Positions 26,102 to 34,917 of a stretch of 64,000 nt of DNA are shown piece by piece; within the stretch, counting starts at the first letter, position 1, and each line of letters opens with the position of its first letter. The stretch comes from Brevundimonas sp. (GTDB taxonomy: Bacteria > Pseudomonadota > Alphaproteobacteria > Caulobacterales > Caulobacteraceae): NCBI RefSeq assembly GCF_027487935.1, contig NZ_JAIYCP010000002.1, forward strand, positions 33,991 through 97,990, written 5' to 3'. The position numbers were made by a program, and so were the translations under genes. Below the pieces are notes generated by a model. The model searched no databases, was not told the DNA's origin, and was given only the letters and a program-made list of their open reading frames with translations.

Positions 26102-26245
26102 GGCTTAGGGCTTAGGGCTTAGGGCGTAGGTCTTAGGTCTTAGGTCTTAGGCTTTGGGGATTGGGTTGTGGCACCTGCTACCGCCCTAAGCCCTAAGCCC
26201 TAAGCCCCAAGCCCCAAGCCCCAAGCCCCAAGCCCCAAGCCCTCA
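26099..26245. terminator. Heptamer inverted array B (GGGCTTA / GCCCTAA), convergent terminator and six-frame stop
   Basis: Left arm: about eight 7-bp units from 26101 (three GGGCTTA, one GGGCGTA, three GGTCTTA, one degenerate). Right arm: 26183-26245 with three GCCCTAA, five GCCCCAA and a final GCCCTCA unit. The - gene's TGA is the complement of 26243-26245, inside the last unit; the pgsA TAG opens the first. Arms are complementary across a ~26-base spacer. Confidence 0.75.
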
Positions 26246-28306
26246 CCGAACCCCCAACTCCCGCACCAGCCCGTCCATCCCGTACACATCCCGCAGCGCG
26301 ACCGTCACCGCCCCGGTGGTCACGATCACCGAGCGGTTGACGTTGATGTCATAGCCATAGGCATTGCGCTGGGTCAGGACGGTGGAGTCGAAATTGGCCC
26401 CCACGATCTCGCCCGCCGCATTGACCACCGGCGAGCCGGACGAGCCGCCGATGGTGTCGGACGACACCGCCATGTTCAGCACCGTATCGCCGTCGATCCG
26501 CTCGCGCGCGGACAGCAGCTTCGGAGCCACATCGAACGGGGCCGAGCCCGTGGCCCGGTCCCACAGGCCGTCGAAGGTGGTGAAGGGGCCGAACCGCTGA
26601 CCGGGCACGTCCGTGCCCTCGATCCGGCCATAGGTCAGCCGCAGGGTGCCGGTCGCATCCGGATAGACGGCGTCGCCATAGGCCGCGAACCGCGCGGCGG
26701 CGAGGCGTTCTGAGGCGCGATCGGTCGGCGCCTGCACGCGCGCTTCCCAGTCCGAACGGACGGCGCGGCTGTTGTCCTGCATGGCCCGGGCGAACACGAT
26801 CATCGGATCGGTCGAGGCCAGGATAGCGTCCATGCCGCCCTCCCACAGGGCCCGCCGCACGGCCGGGTCGCCCAGCGTCGTGCCCGCGGTCAGCCGCACC
26901 GACTTGGCCTCCGGCGACTCCGGACCCAGCAGGACGCGCACGCGCGGATCGTCGACCGTCAGCCATTCCCGGGTCTTGGACAGCCACCATTCCATCCGGA
27001 CCTGATCCAGCGCCGGATAGACCGGTCGTTCGGCGAACAGGCCGGACTGGACGGCGGCCAGCCGGCTGTCAGCGAACTCGGGCAGGCGCTCGGCCGACGG
27101 TTTCGCCCGCTCCTGCGCCCCGCGCACCAGCGTCCGGGCCCAGCTGAACAGCTGCGAGCCGCCGCCGGCCTGGGTCTCGAGCATCGCATAGGCCGGATAG
27201 AGTTCGCGCTGGAGCGGCTGCACCGCCGCCAGATCGGCCCAGGGATTGCCGACACGCGCGGTCAGGGCTGCGTCGGCCGCCACGCGCCGCCGGAAGTCCG
27301 CCTCGCCCTCGGCCCGCCTTGCCATAAAGGCCGGATCGACCAGGGCCCGCATCCGCCCCAGACCGCGCTTGTAGGTGTTCTCCAGGCCCACGATCGGGTC
27401 CATGGCGATGAAGGCGTTCTCCTCGCTCTCGGCCGCGAACCGGATCAGCCGCCCGCGCAGCTCCGACGCCAGCAGCTGGTCCATCGGCAGGACCACGTCG
27501 CGGATGGTGAACAGCTGGTCCTGGGTCAGCAGCCGCTGGGTCGCGCCCGGGCTGCCCGAGACGAACACCGGCGTGCCCTCGACCGGCTGCGAGGCGTTCC
27601 ACTTGAAATGGGTCGGCGTCGCGGCCGGGGCGTCATTCTCGTACAGGCGGATGAAGGCCGCATCGATGGCGAAGCGGGGGAAGCTGAAATTGTCCAGATC
27701 GCCGCCGAAGGTCGCGGCCCGGTCTTCCGGGGCCCAGGCCAGCCGCACATCGGTGTAGCGTTTGTAGGTATAGAGTTTGAACTGGCCGCCCCGGTACAGG
27801 CTGACCACCTGACAGCGCCGGGCCGCGTCACCGGCACAGGTCTCCTGCTCGATCCGGCCCGCCTCGGCGTCGCGCGCGCGGGTAAAGGCCTGGCCTTCCA
27901 GCCCGGCACCCGCCGCACGCATGCGTTCGGTGACGTCCGAGATGTCGGTCAGGATCTCCGCCGTCCCGCCCGGACATTTGCGCTCTTCCTCGCGGGTCCG
28001 CGGGGTAAAGCCGGTCTCGGCATAGTTGACCGCCTGGGTCGACAGATTGGCCACACAGGTGGCGACGCAGTGGTTGTTGGTCATCACCAGCCCCTCGGCC
28101 GAGACGATTCCCGCCGAACAGCCCGCAAACCGCACCGAGCTCAACCGCACCCGGTCCAGCCACGCCTGGTCGATGTTCGTCCCCAGGGTGGCGTTGGCCC
28201 GGGCGATGGGGAAGTTGTCGAAGGTCCACATGCCTTCCTCCGCCTTCGCCGAAGAACCGGCGGCGAGGGTCAGCAGGGCAGCGGCGAGGGCAGGGGTGAG
28301 GCGCAT
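26243..28306 (-). CDS. S46-family serine peptidase (DPP7/DPP11 type)
   Basis: 687 aa exported dipeptidyl-peptidase-type protein. Signal peptide (LTPALAAALLTLAAGSSAKA) then EEGMWTFDNFP, the S46 N-terminal hallmark. Catalytic His is in VMTNNHCV, catalytic Ser in GGSSGSPVVNAAGEIVGANF; Cys pairs (CSAG, CVATCV) suggest disulfides. S46 enzymes release dipeptides in the periplasm for peptide nutrition. Start at 28306 has GGAGGAG upstream, but that site lies in a repeat hairpin. Its upstream neighbour is a paralogue. Confidence 0.92.
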   Translation of the reverse strand: MRLTPALAAALLTLAAGSSAKAEEGMWTFDNFPIARANATLGTNIDQAWLDRVRLSSVRFAGCSAGIVSAEGLVMTNNHCVATCVANLSTQAVNYAETGFTPRTREEERKCPGGTAEILTDISDVTERMRAAGAGLEGQAFTRARDAEAGRIEQETCAGDAARRCQVVSLYRGGQFKLYTYKRYTDVRLAWAPEDRAATFGGDLDNFSFPRFAIDAAFIRLYENDAPAATPTHFKWNASQPVEGTPVFVSGSPGATQRLLTQDQLFTIRDVVLPMDQLLASELRGRLIRFAAESEENAFIAMDPIVGLENTYKRGLGRMRALVDPAFMARRAEGEADFRRRVAADAALTARVGNPWADLAAVQPLQRELYPAYAMLETQAGGGSQLFSWARTLVRGAQERAKPSAERLPEFADSRLAAVQSGLFAERPVYPALDQVRMEWWLSKTREWLTVDDPRVRVLLGPESPEAKSVRLTAGTTLGDPAVRRALWEGGMDAILASTDPMIVFARAMQDNSRAVRSDWEARVQAPTDRASERLAAARFAAYGDAVYPDATGTLRLTYGRIEGTDVPGQRFGPFTTFDGLWDRATGSAPFDVAPKLLSARERIDGDTVLNMAVSSDTIGGSSGSPVVNAAGEIVGANFDSTVLTQRNAYGYDINVNRSVIVTTGAVTVALRDVYGMDGLVRELGVR

Positions 28307-28315
28307 GTTCTTGTC

Positions 28316-28492
28316 TCCTCCCCATCGCCCGCGATGGGGAGGGGGACCACGAAGTGGTGGAGGGGTCGACGCTCGCGCGCTGACCCCTCCGATTGGCTCA
28401 GGATTTCAGGCTAACGCACGAAGCGCGGATGAGGAACCAGCCCCTCCACCACTTCGTGGTCCCCCTCCCCATTGGCTTCGCCAACAGGGAGG
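28316..28492. repeat. Long inverted repeat between the two S46 genes
   Basis: Outer arms share about 32 near-perfect complementary bases (left arm about 28335-28366, right arm 28441-28472, containing GGGGACCACGAAGTGGTGG). Each arm also carries its own small hairpin: CTCCCCATCGC/GCGATGGGGAG on the left, TTGGC/GCCAA on the right. The left hairpin overlaps the ribosome site of the downstream S46 gene. Nothing coding is seen in the gap. Confidence 0.8.
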
Positions 28493-28500
28493 AGACAGGA

Positions 28501-30570
28501 CTATTCCACCCCCAGCTCTTCCAGCAGGTTCGGGCTCGGATAGATGTTGCGCAGTGCCTCGGTGATCGCTGCCGTCGACACCGATACCGTCCGGTTCAGC
28601 GTGCCGTCATAGCCATAGGCACCGCCCAGCGAGTGTATGTTGCCGTCGAAGGCCGCACCGATGACCTCGCCGGCGGCGTTGATCACGGGCGAGCCCGAGT
28701 TGCCGCCGATGATGTCGTTGGTCGAGGAGAAATTATAGACCGTCCCCGTGTTGACCCGGCTCTGGTTGTCGAGGAAGGCCTGGGCCGCATTGAACGGCTC
28801 GGCACCCGTCGCCCGCTCATACAGGCCGCCCATATAGGTGAAGGCCGGCACGGTGACGCCGCGATAGCTCCAGCCCTCGACCCGGCCATAGGACAGGCGC
28901 AGGCTGAAGGTCGCGTCCGGATACTGGTTGGTGCCATAGACCGCGAACCGGGCCTGGGCGACCTTTTCGGCCGCGCGGGCGGTCGGTGCGTTGACCTCGG
29001 CTGACCAGCGCGCGCTGATCGCCGCGGCGGCGGCGTCATTGGCGATGATGAAGGCCAGCAGGGGATCGGCGGCGGCCATCTGTTCCGTGGTCATGGCGGC
29101 GGCCTCGGCGCGGAAGGCGGCGTCACCCATCCGGGTCGTCGAGATCAGCCGGTCGGCCAGGGCCTCGGGGCTTTCGCGGCCCAGCAGGGCCTTCACGTCG
29201 GGATGGTCGACCGTCAGATATTCGCGGGTCTTGGACAGCCAGTAGCGCAGACGGATTTCCTCCATCTCCATGGCGATCGGCGTCTCGGTCCCGACGGCGG
29301 CGATCATGCGCGCGCGCTGCGCCTCGGTCATCGCCGGGTTCTTCGACGCCCGCACCATGGCGCGGGCCATCTGGTACAGGGTCGAACCGCCGCCGGCGGC
29401 CTGGTCCAGCTGGCGGGCCGGCAGGAACAGCTCACGCGCCGTCGCCTGCACCCGCTCCAGGTCCGCCCAGGGGTCACCGATCCGCTGCACCAGGGCCGGG
29501 TCGGCGGCCACACGGGCGCGCAGCTCGGTCTCGGCGTCACGCCGCGCGCCGAGGAAGGCCGGGTCCAGCAGGGCCTGATGCTGGCCGTACTGCGCCTTGA
29601 AGCTGTTCTCGAGGCCGAAGATCGGGTCGAACGACAGCCGCTTGGCTTCATCGCCGGTCAGCGAATACTCCAGCAGGCGGCCGCGCAGTTCCGAGTTCTG
29701 GATCAGCGTCAGCGGCAGCTGCTGGTCGCGCAGCCGCTCCAGCTGGCTCATCGTCAGCAGGCGCGAAGTCGAGCCGGGGTTGCCGGCGACGAAGACGGGG
29801 TCGCCTTCCGCCGGGGCGTTCGGGTTCCAGCGCAGGAAGCCGGGGCTCTCGACCGGACGGCCGTCCTCATAGGCGCGCAGGAAGCCGGCATCGAGGGCGT
29901 AGCGCGGGAAGTTGAAATTGTCCGGGTCCCCACCGAAGAAGGCCGCCTGGTTCTCGGGGGCGAACACCAGCCGGACGTCGTCATAGCGGCGGAATTTGTA
30001 CAGGGCGTAGCGGCCGCCCCGGTAGAAGCTGATGACCTGACAGTTGAATTTCGGATCACCGGCGCAGGCCTCGGTCTGGATCGCATTGGTCTCGGCGGTG
30101 CGGGCCGCATTGAAGGCCGCGCCCTCAAGCCCGGCGCCGGCCGCCAGCACCCGGTCGGTCACATCGACGATGTCGACCAGAACCTCGGCGGTCTGGCCCG
30201 GGCAGCGCTTCTCTTCCTCGCGGTTGGCCGTCAGGAAGCCGTTCTTCACATAGTCCTGCTCGGGCGAGGACAGCTCCTGCACGCAGCCGACGACACAGTG
30301 CCAGTTGGTCAGGATCAGGCCCTGATCCGAAACGAACGAGGCCGAGCAGCCCTGGATGCGGACGGCGGCGTTGCGGACCCGGTCCAGCCAGGCCTGGTCG
30401 ATCCGGGTGCCGTATTTGTCGTTCACCGTCTGGATCGGGAAATTGTCGAACGTCCACATGCCCTCATCGGCGCGGGCGGTGGAGGGCGTGGCCATCACGG
30501 CCAGAAAGCCGGCGACGGCGGCGATCGAGGCGGTCGCCGACACGGCGGCGCGGAGCGAGCGAAGCATCAT
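28501..30570 (-). CDS. S46-family serine peptidase, second paralogue
   Basis: About 689 aa from the ATG at 30570 (GGGAG ten bases upstream); an upstream in-frame codon at 30651 would put a hydrophilic leader before the signal peptide. Signal sequence (SIAAVAGFLAVMATPSTARA), DEGMWTFDNFP, catalytic His in ILTNWHCVVGC and catalytic Ser in GGNSGSPVINAAGEVIG. It shares block order and length with its neighbour, so the pair is a tandem duplication that has diverged, possibly toward different P1 preferences (DPP7 versus DPP11). Confidence 0.92.
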   Translation of the reverse strand: MMLRSLRAAVSATASIAAVAGFLAVMATPSTARADEGMWTFDNFPIQTVNDKYGTRIDQAWLDRVRNAAVRIQGCSASFVSDQGLILTNWHCVVGCVQELSSPEQDYVKNGFLTANREEEKRCPGQTAEVLVDIVDVTDRVLAAGAGLEGAAFNAARTAETNAIQTEACAGDPKFNCQVISFYRGGRYALYKFRRYDDVRLVFAPENQAAFFGGDPDNFNFPRYALDAGFLRAYEDGRPVESPGFLRWNPNAPAEGDPVFVAGNPGSTSRLLTMSQLERLRDQQLPLTLIQNSELRGRLLEYSLTGDEAKRLSFDPIFGLENSFKAQYGQHQALLDPAFLGARRDAETELRARVAADPALVQRIGDPWADLERVQATARELFLPARQLDQAAGGGSTLYQMARAMVRASKNPAMTEAQRARMIAAVGTETPIAMEMEEIRLRYWLSKTREYLTVDHPDVKALLGRESPEALADRLISTTRMGDAAFRAEAAAMTTEQMAAADPLLAFIIANDAAAAAISARWSAEVNAPTARAAEKVAQARFAVYGTNQYPDATFSLRLSYGRVEGWSYRGVTVPAFTYMGGLYERATGAEPFNAAQAFLDNQSRVNTGTVYNFSSTNDIIGGNSGSPVINAAGEVIGAAFDGNIHSLGGAYGYDGTLNRTVSVSTAAITEALRNIYPSPNLLEELGVE

Positions 30571-30766
30571 TCTGCGAATTCTCCCGGGGGTGTCGGCGGG
30601 GGTCGCCGATCGTTGCTCCCTGCATAGACACGATGAATGGTTTTCGTCCATCGCGACGCTTCCGGTCTTACAAATCCGTAACGGTGATCGCCTTAACCCG
30701 ATTTAACTTGGCCCCGCTGCCTTGCATCGTCAGATAGCGGTCAACGTCAGGGGTCTTTCCGTTTCC

Positions 30767-31939
30767 ATGTCGCTTGCACTTTCAACCCTCCTCTATGAGT
30801 GGCGGCGCTATATGGCCGCCGTCATGGCCCTGGCCCTGTCGGGTCTGCTCGTGCTCGCCATGACCGGTGTCTTCATCGGCATCGGCAAGGGGTTCACCGC
30901 GACGATCGAGCGGTCCAGCGCCGACATCATCATCATGCAGCCCGGTGCGACCAGCCTGATGGGCGGCCCCTCGGGCGTGCCGCGCCGCTTCATTCCCCTG
31001 GCCTACCGCAATCCGCAGGTGGTCGAGGTCCAGCCGCTCGACGGTGCCGGCGGCTCCTTCCAGTCGGTCAAGAACGTCGACCCGACCATGTCCCAGGCCG
31101 AGCGGGCCCGGCAGGGTGCGCCGAAGCAGGAATTCGTCCAGGCCAGCATCATCGACACCACCCCGGGCGCGGTCACCATTCCGACGGACTATTCCGACGA
31201 ACTGGTCGACGCCCTGCGTCAGCCTTACACCGTGGCGATCGATGAAACGGCCCTGACCAAACTGGGCGTCAAGCTCGGCGACAAGGCCCTGTACAACGGC
31301 CAGACGGTGACCGTGGTCGGCGTGACCCGCGGCTATCCCAATATGATGCAGGCCAATATCGTCATGTCGCGGGACACCTTGCGGATGCTCGGTCAGGCCG
31401 ACACCGGTCCGCGCGTCGGCCCCCTGATGATCAAGCTGCGCGACCCGACCCAGGCCGATACCGTCGCGGCCCAGCTGAACGCCCTCGGTGACGGCCAGTG
31501 GAAGGCCTGGACGCGTCAGGAGCTGGCCGACGCCAATGCCGGCGCCATGTTCGAGGAAGGCATTCTCGTCATCATCATCGGCGGCTGTGTGGTGCTGGGC
31601 ACCATCATCGGCGTGGCCATCACCTGGCAGACCCTGCGCGGCGCCATCATGGCCAATATCAAGGAGTTCGCCTCGCTGCGGGCCCTCGGTGTCGGCATGG
31701 GGTCGCTGAACCGGATCGTCATGGAGCTCAGCTTCTGGGTCGGCCTCGTCGGCGTGGCCGCCGCCATCGGCCTGACCTTTCTGGTGCAGATGTTTGCCGC
31801 CGCCAATGCGGTGATCATCGCCCTGCCGCCGGTCCTGCTGATCATCGTCGGCGGCGGACTGGTGGCCATCGCCATCATGTCCGGGGCGCTGTCGCTCGGC
31901 ATCCTCAAGAACAGCCAGCCTGCGGATCTTCTGCGATGA
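30767..31939 (+). CDS. ABC transporter permease, FtsX/MacB-like
   Basis: About 390 aa. One N-terminal membrane helix (AAVMALALSGLLVLAMTGVF), a large periplasmic domain (about 45-255), and three C-terminal helices, the FtsX/MacB fold. The ATG at 30767 is chosen over a TTG 15 codons upstream because the product then begins SLALSTLLYEWRRY, the usual N-terminus of DevC-type permeases. Its stop overlaps the ATPase start (ATGA). With the ATPase and the adaptor that follow it forms a tripartite exporter of the DevBCA/MacAB kind. Confidence 0.88.
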   Translation: MSLALSTLLYEWRRYMAAVMALALSGLLVLAMTGVFIGIGKGFTATIERSSADIIIMQPGATSLMGGPSGVPRRFIPLAYRNPQVVEVQPLDGAGGSFQSVKNVDPTMSQAERARQGAPKQEFVQASIIDTTPGAVTIPTDYSDELVDALRQPYTVAIDETALTKLGVKLGDKALYNGQTVTVVGVTRGYPNMMQANIVMSRDTLRMLGQADTGPRVGPLMIKLRDPTQADTVAAQLNALGDGQWKAWTRQELADANAGAMFEEGILVIIIGGCVVLGTIIGVAITWQTLRGAIMANIKEFASLRALGVGMGSLNRIVMELSFWVGLVGVAAAIGLTFLVQMFAAANAVIIALPPVLLIIVGGGLVAIAIMSGALSLGILKNSQPADLLR

Positions 31940-32691
31940 CCGCTCATACCAAGGCGCACGGAAAGCACGGCGACTTCGCCATCGAGGCCAAGGGGCTGGT
32001 CAAGCGGTTCAAGTCCGGCAAATCCTTTATCGAGGTGCTGAAGGGCGTAGACTTCGACGCCCGCCACGGCGACCTGACCATGGTCATGGGCCCGTCCGGC
32101 TCCGGCAAGTCGACCCTGATCGCCGCCCTGTCCGGCCTGTTGCGCCCGGAGGAGGGCCGGGTCGACACCCTCGATGTCGATGACCTCTGGAAGCTCTCGT
32201 CGGGCAAGATCGACAAATTCCGCCTCGACCACTGCGGCTTCATCTTCCAGGGCTTCAACCTCTTCCCGGCCCTGACCGCCCTGCAACAGGTCGAGGTGGT
32301 GCTGAAATTCCAGGGCCTGTCCAAGGGCGACGCCAAACGTCAGGCGACGGCGACCCTCAAGGAAGTCGGCCTCGGCAACCGCCTCAACCAGCGGCCTTCG
32401 GCCCTGTCCGGCGGTGAGAAGCAGCGCGTCGCCATCGCCCGCTGCCTGGCCAAGAACCCGCAGATCCTGTTTGCCGACGAACCGACCTCCGCCCTCGACG
32501 GCGAGAACGGCCAGATCGTGATCCGCCTGCTGCGCCGCGCCGCCACCGAACACGGCGCTGCGGTCATCTGCGTGACCCACGATCCCCGCCTCGAGGAATG
32601 GGCCGACCGCGTCATCAAGATCGAAGACGGCATCATCATCTCCGATGAACGCCGGACCCCCAATCCCGACGCCACGCTCGCGTCGCACTGA
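31936..32691 (+). CDS. ABC transporter ATP-binding protein (LolD/DevA-like)
   Basis: 251 aa. Walker A MGPSGSGKSTLIAAL, Q-loop FIFQGFNLFPALTA, signature ALSGGEKQRVAIARCL, Walker B ILFADEPTSALDG and H-loop CVTHDP are all intact. Start overlaps the permease stop by four bases; the adaptor gene follows after ~20 bases. It powers a MacAB/DevBCA-type efflux or lipid/lipoprotein export step (substrate unknown). Confidence 0.93.
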   Translation: MTAHTKAHGKHGDFAIEAKGLVKRFKSGKSFIEVLKGVDFDARHGDLTMVMGPSGSGKSTLIAALSGLLRPEEGRVDTLDVDDLWKLSSGKIDKFRLDHCGFIFQGFNLFPALTALQQVEVVLKFQGLSKGDAKRQATATLKEVGLGNRLNQRPSALSGGEKQRVAIARCLAKNPQILFADEPTSALDGENGQIVIRLLRRAATEHGAAVICVTHDPRLEEWADRVIKIEDGIIISDERRTPNPDATLASH

Positions 32692-32711
32692 ACCGCCTCA
32701 GGAACTCCGTC

Positions 32712-33728
32712 ATGCCCGCCTTCCTCAAGAACAAATGGCTCTGGATCGGCCTGGTGCTGATCGCCGCCATCGTCGTCGGCTTCAACTATATGCAGAGCGC
32801 CGACAAGGCGAAGAAGGCCGAGGCAGAGAAGACTGAGGCCAATCGGGTCGAGAGCCCCTATGCGGCCATCGCCAACGGCAAGGTCGATGTCGAGGGCGGC
32901 ATCATCCAGATTGCGGCCCGCCGCGGCGGCGTTGTGCGTGAGGTGCTGGTGCAGGAAGGCGACCGTGTCGTCGCCGGCCAGATCCTCGCCCGCCAGGAAG
33001 ACGATGAGCCCCGTCTGGCCCTGCAGAGCGCCAATGCCGACGTCGCCCAGGCCGAAAGCCAGCTGCGTCTGATCCAGGTCGAGATCCGCACCGCCCAGCG
33101 CGAGCACGACCGTCTCGCCCGCCTGGTCGAGTCCAACTTCGTCGCCGGCTCGCGCATGGATCAGGCCCGCGACGCCATCGCCACGGCCCAGGCCCGGCTC
33201 GCCTCCCAGCAGGCGTCTGTCCAGACCGCCCGCGCCCGTCGCGACCAGGCCGCCTACAATGTCGAGCTCACGGTCATCCGCGCGCCCCAGTCGGGCCGGA
33301 TCGTGCGCCGCTACGCCAACCCCGGTGCCGGTGCCTCGACCCTGAACGTGTCCAACATGTTCGACCTCGAGCCTGACGCGCCCCGGATTGCCCGCGCCGA
33401 GATCGTCGAGAGCGACATTCCGAACATCAGTACCGGCCAGGCCGTCGAGATCACCCCCGAGGGCGATCCGACCAAGGTCTATGTCGGTGCCGTCCTGCGC
33501 CGCGCCGCGGTCTTCGGCGCCCGGAAACTGGCCTCGGATGACCCGTCTCAGCGCTCGGACGAGCGGGTGGTCGAGGTCGTCGTCAGCGCAGGCGACGCCC
33601 CGCTCCTGATCGGCCAGCGCGTACTGGTGAAATTCATGAAGCCCGGCGAAACCGCCGGCGCCCCCCGCCCGGCCTCGACCGGTGTCCCCGCCGCCCGCGC
33701 CATGCAGGCTCCGGCCCAGGCGGGGTAA
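32712..33728 (+). CDS. HlyD-family periplasmic adaptor (membrane fusion protein)
   Basis: 338 aa. N-terminal membrane anchor (KWLWIGLVLIAAIVVGFNYM), lipoyl/barrel-sandwich half-motifs (ARRGGVVREVLVQEGDRVVA; TVIRAPQSGRIVRRYANPGA), a coiled-coil hairpin between them (about 100-180) rich in Ala/Gln/Arg, and a C-terminal barrel. Links the permease to an outer-membrane TolC-like channel, which is not encoded nearby. The C-terminal ~20 residues are Pro/Ala-rich. Confidence 0.9.
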   Translation: MPAFLKNKWLWIGLVLIAAIVVGFNYMQSADKAKKAEAEKTEANRVESPYAAIANGKVDVEGGIIQIAARRGGVVREVLVQEGDRVVAGQILARQEDDEPRLALQSANADVAQAESQLRLIQVEIRTAQREHDRLARLVESNFVAGSRMDQARDAIATAQARLASQQASVQTARARRDQAAYNVELTVIRAPQSGRIVRRYANPGAGASTLNVSNMFDLEPDAPRIARAEIVESDIPNISTGQAVEITPEGDPTKVYVGAVLRRAAVFGARKLASDDPSQRSDERVVEVVVSAGDAPLLIGQRVLVKFMKPGETAGAPRPASTGVPAARAMQAPAQAG

Positions 33729-33739
33729 GGCTGGGACGG

Positions 33740-33886
33740 GGGCTTAGGGCTTAGGGCTTAGGGCTTAGGGATTAGGGATTAGGGATTAGGGATTAGGGAT
33801 TAGGGAGGAGTGGATCGGGCCGTAAACACAGCCCCGCTCGCTTCCCCTAAGCCCTAATCCCTAAGCCCTAATCCCTCACCCCTCAC
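33740..33886. terminator. Heptamer inverted array C (GGGCTTA/GGGATTA), convergent terminator and six-frame stop
   Basis: Left arm 33740-33809: four GGGCTTA, five GGGATTA and one GGGAGGA unit, all exactly 7 bp. Right arm 33845-33886: alternating CCCTAAG and CCCTAAT, then two CCCTCAC units. The crotonase TGA is the complement of 33883-33885 in the last unit. Here the + gene's TAA is 11 bases before the array. The spacer is ~35 bases. Confidence 0.75.
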
Positions 33887-34680
33887 GTCCCCCCAAACAC
33901 CGCCCCCCGCTTCTCCAGCGCCGCCGTCACCCCCTCCAGATGGTCGTCGGTCAGGTGCGCCAGCGCCTGCATCGAGGCGGTCATCTCCAGGATCTGGTCG
34001 AAGGTCGCATCGCGGCCCTGACGCAGCAGGGCCTTGGTCATGCGCAGGGCCCGGGGCGCGCGGGAGGCGACGTCCGCCGCGATCTCCATCGCCTCAGCCA
34101 TCAGCCGCTCCGGCGCGACCACCCGGCTGACCAGCCCCCACTCCATCGCCGTCTTCGCGTCCAGCACCCGCGCGGTGAACAGCATTTCGGCAGCCCGCGC
34201 ATAGCCGATGTTGCGCGGCATCAGCCAGGCCCCGCCGTCCCCAGGCAAAATGCCCAGCTTCAGGAAGGGCACGCCGAAACTGGCCGTGTCCGAGGCGATG
34301 CGGATGTCCGCCAGTCCCGCGATGTCACAACCCAGCCCCATGGCCGGGCCGTTCACCGCCGCGATCAGCGGCACCTCCAGCCCGTACAGCGACCGCACGA
34401 TCCGGTGCACCACACGCCGGTAACCCTCCCGGATCTCGGCACCCGATCCCGCGAACAGGTCGCGCCGGTCCTTCATCGCCCTGAGATCGCCACCGGCCGA
34501 GAAGGCCCGCCCGGCGCCGGTCAGCACCACGCAGCGCACGCCCTGGTCCGCATTCACCGCCTCACAGGCCGCCGCAAAGGCCTCGCCGTCCCCGAGGTCG
34601 GGCAGGGCATTGAGCCGGTCGGGCCGGTCCAGGGTCCAGAGTTCGATGTGGTCGCGGCGGTCTCGGCGGATCAGGGTCAT
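33883..34680 (-). CDS. Enoyl-CoA hydratase/isomerase (crotonase) family protein
   Basis: 265 aa acyl-CoA enzyme. Seen: oxyanion-hole segments GAGRAFSAGGDLRAMKDRRD and PLIAAVNGPAMGLGCDIAGL, and LGILPGDGGAWLMPRNIGYA with the position usually holding catalytic Glu occupied by Asp (PGDGG). The last point suggests a hydratase/isomerase variant rather than a classic crotonase. The ATG at 34680 is used; an in-frame GTG six codons upstream is possible. Probably beta-oxidation-related; exact substrate unknown. Confidence 0.88.
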   Translation of the reverse strand: MTLIRRDRRDHIELWTLDRPDRLNALPDLGDGEAFAAACEAVNADQGVRCVVLTGAGRAFSAGGDLRAMKDRRDLFAGSGAEIREGYRRVVHRIVRSLYGLEVPLIAAVNGPAMGLGCDIAGLADIRIASDTASFGVPFLKLGILPGDGGAWLMPRNIGYARAAEMLFTARVLDAKTAMEWGLVSRVVAPERLMAEAMEIAADVASRAPRALRMTKALLRQGRDATFDQILEMTASMQALAHLTDDHLEGVTAALEKRGAVFGGT

Positions 34681-34761
34681 GCGCCCGATGTGCCGCACAC
34701 CGCGTCTCGCCGCAATGTCAGCAGTCCCGACTCCGGAGCCGGATTCCGGACGGCCTTTGAT

Positions 34762-34917
34762 CTAGTCGCGCTTGCGAAGCCTGATGGGCACGAAATTCGA
34801 CGGGTGGCTGACCACGCGGTCGCCGGCCCCGTGGCCGTTCTTGGTATTCACCAGCATCCCGCCCAGCAGGGCAAAGGACATCATGGCATGCTGCAGGTTG
34901 CGGTCTCGATCTTTCAT
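34762..34917 (-). CDS. 51-aa hypothetical protein
   Basis: Starts at 34917 with AAAGGAG seven bases upstream and ends at a TAG (complement of 34762-34764). The product begins MKDRDRNLQHAMMSFALLGG, contains one short hydrophobic stretch, then NTKNGHGAGDRVVSHPSN and a basic tail (RLRKRD). It overlaps an upstream 28-codon frame as ATGA. No family recognised; evidence is the ribosome site, coupling and composition. Confidence 0.6.
   Translation of the reverse strand: MKDRDRNLQHAMMSFALLGGMLVNTKNGHGAGDRVVSHPSNFVPIRLRKRD

Noticed and set aside
29203..30627. 474-codon + strand frame over the second S46 peptidase
   Set aside because: Repetitive shadow translation; the minus-strand S46 motifs are complete.
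30692..30707. TTAA-N6-TTAA as a CtrA box in the S46/ABC divergent promoter
   Set aside because: Spacing is 6, not 7, so it does not fit the CtrA consensus.
31498..31935. Extension of the ABC ATPase into the permease gene
   Set aside because: Out-of-frame shadow; the ATGA overlap at 31936 gives the natural start.
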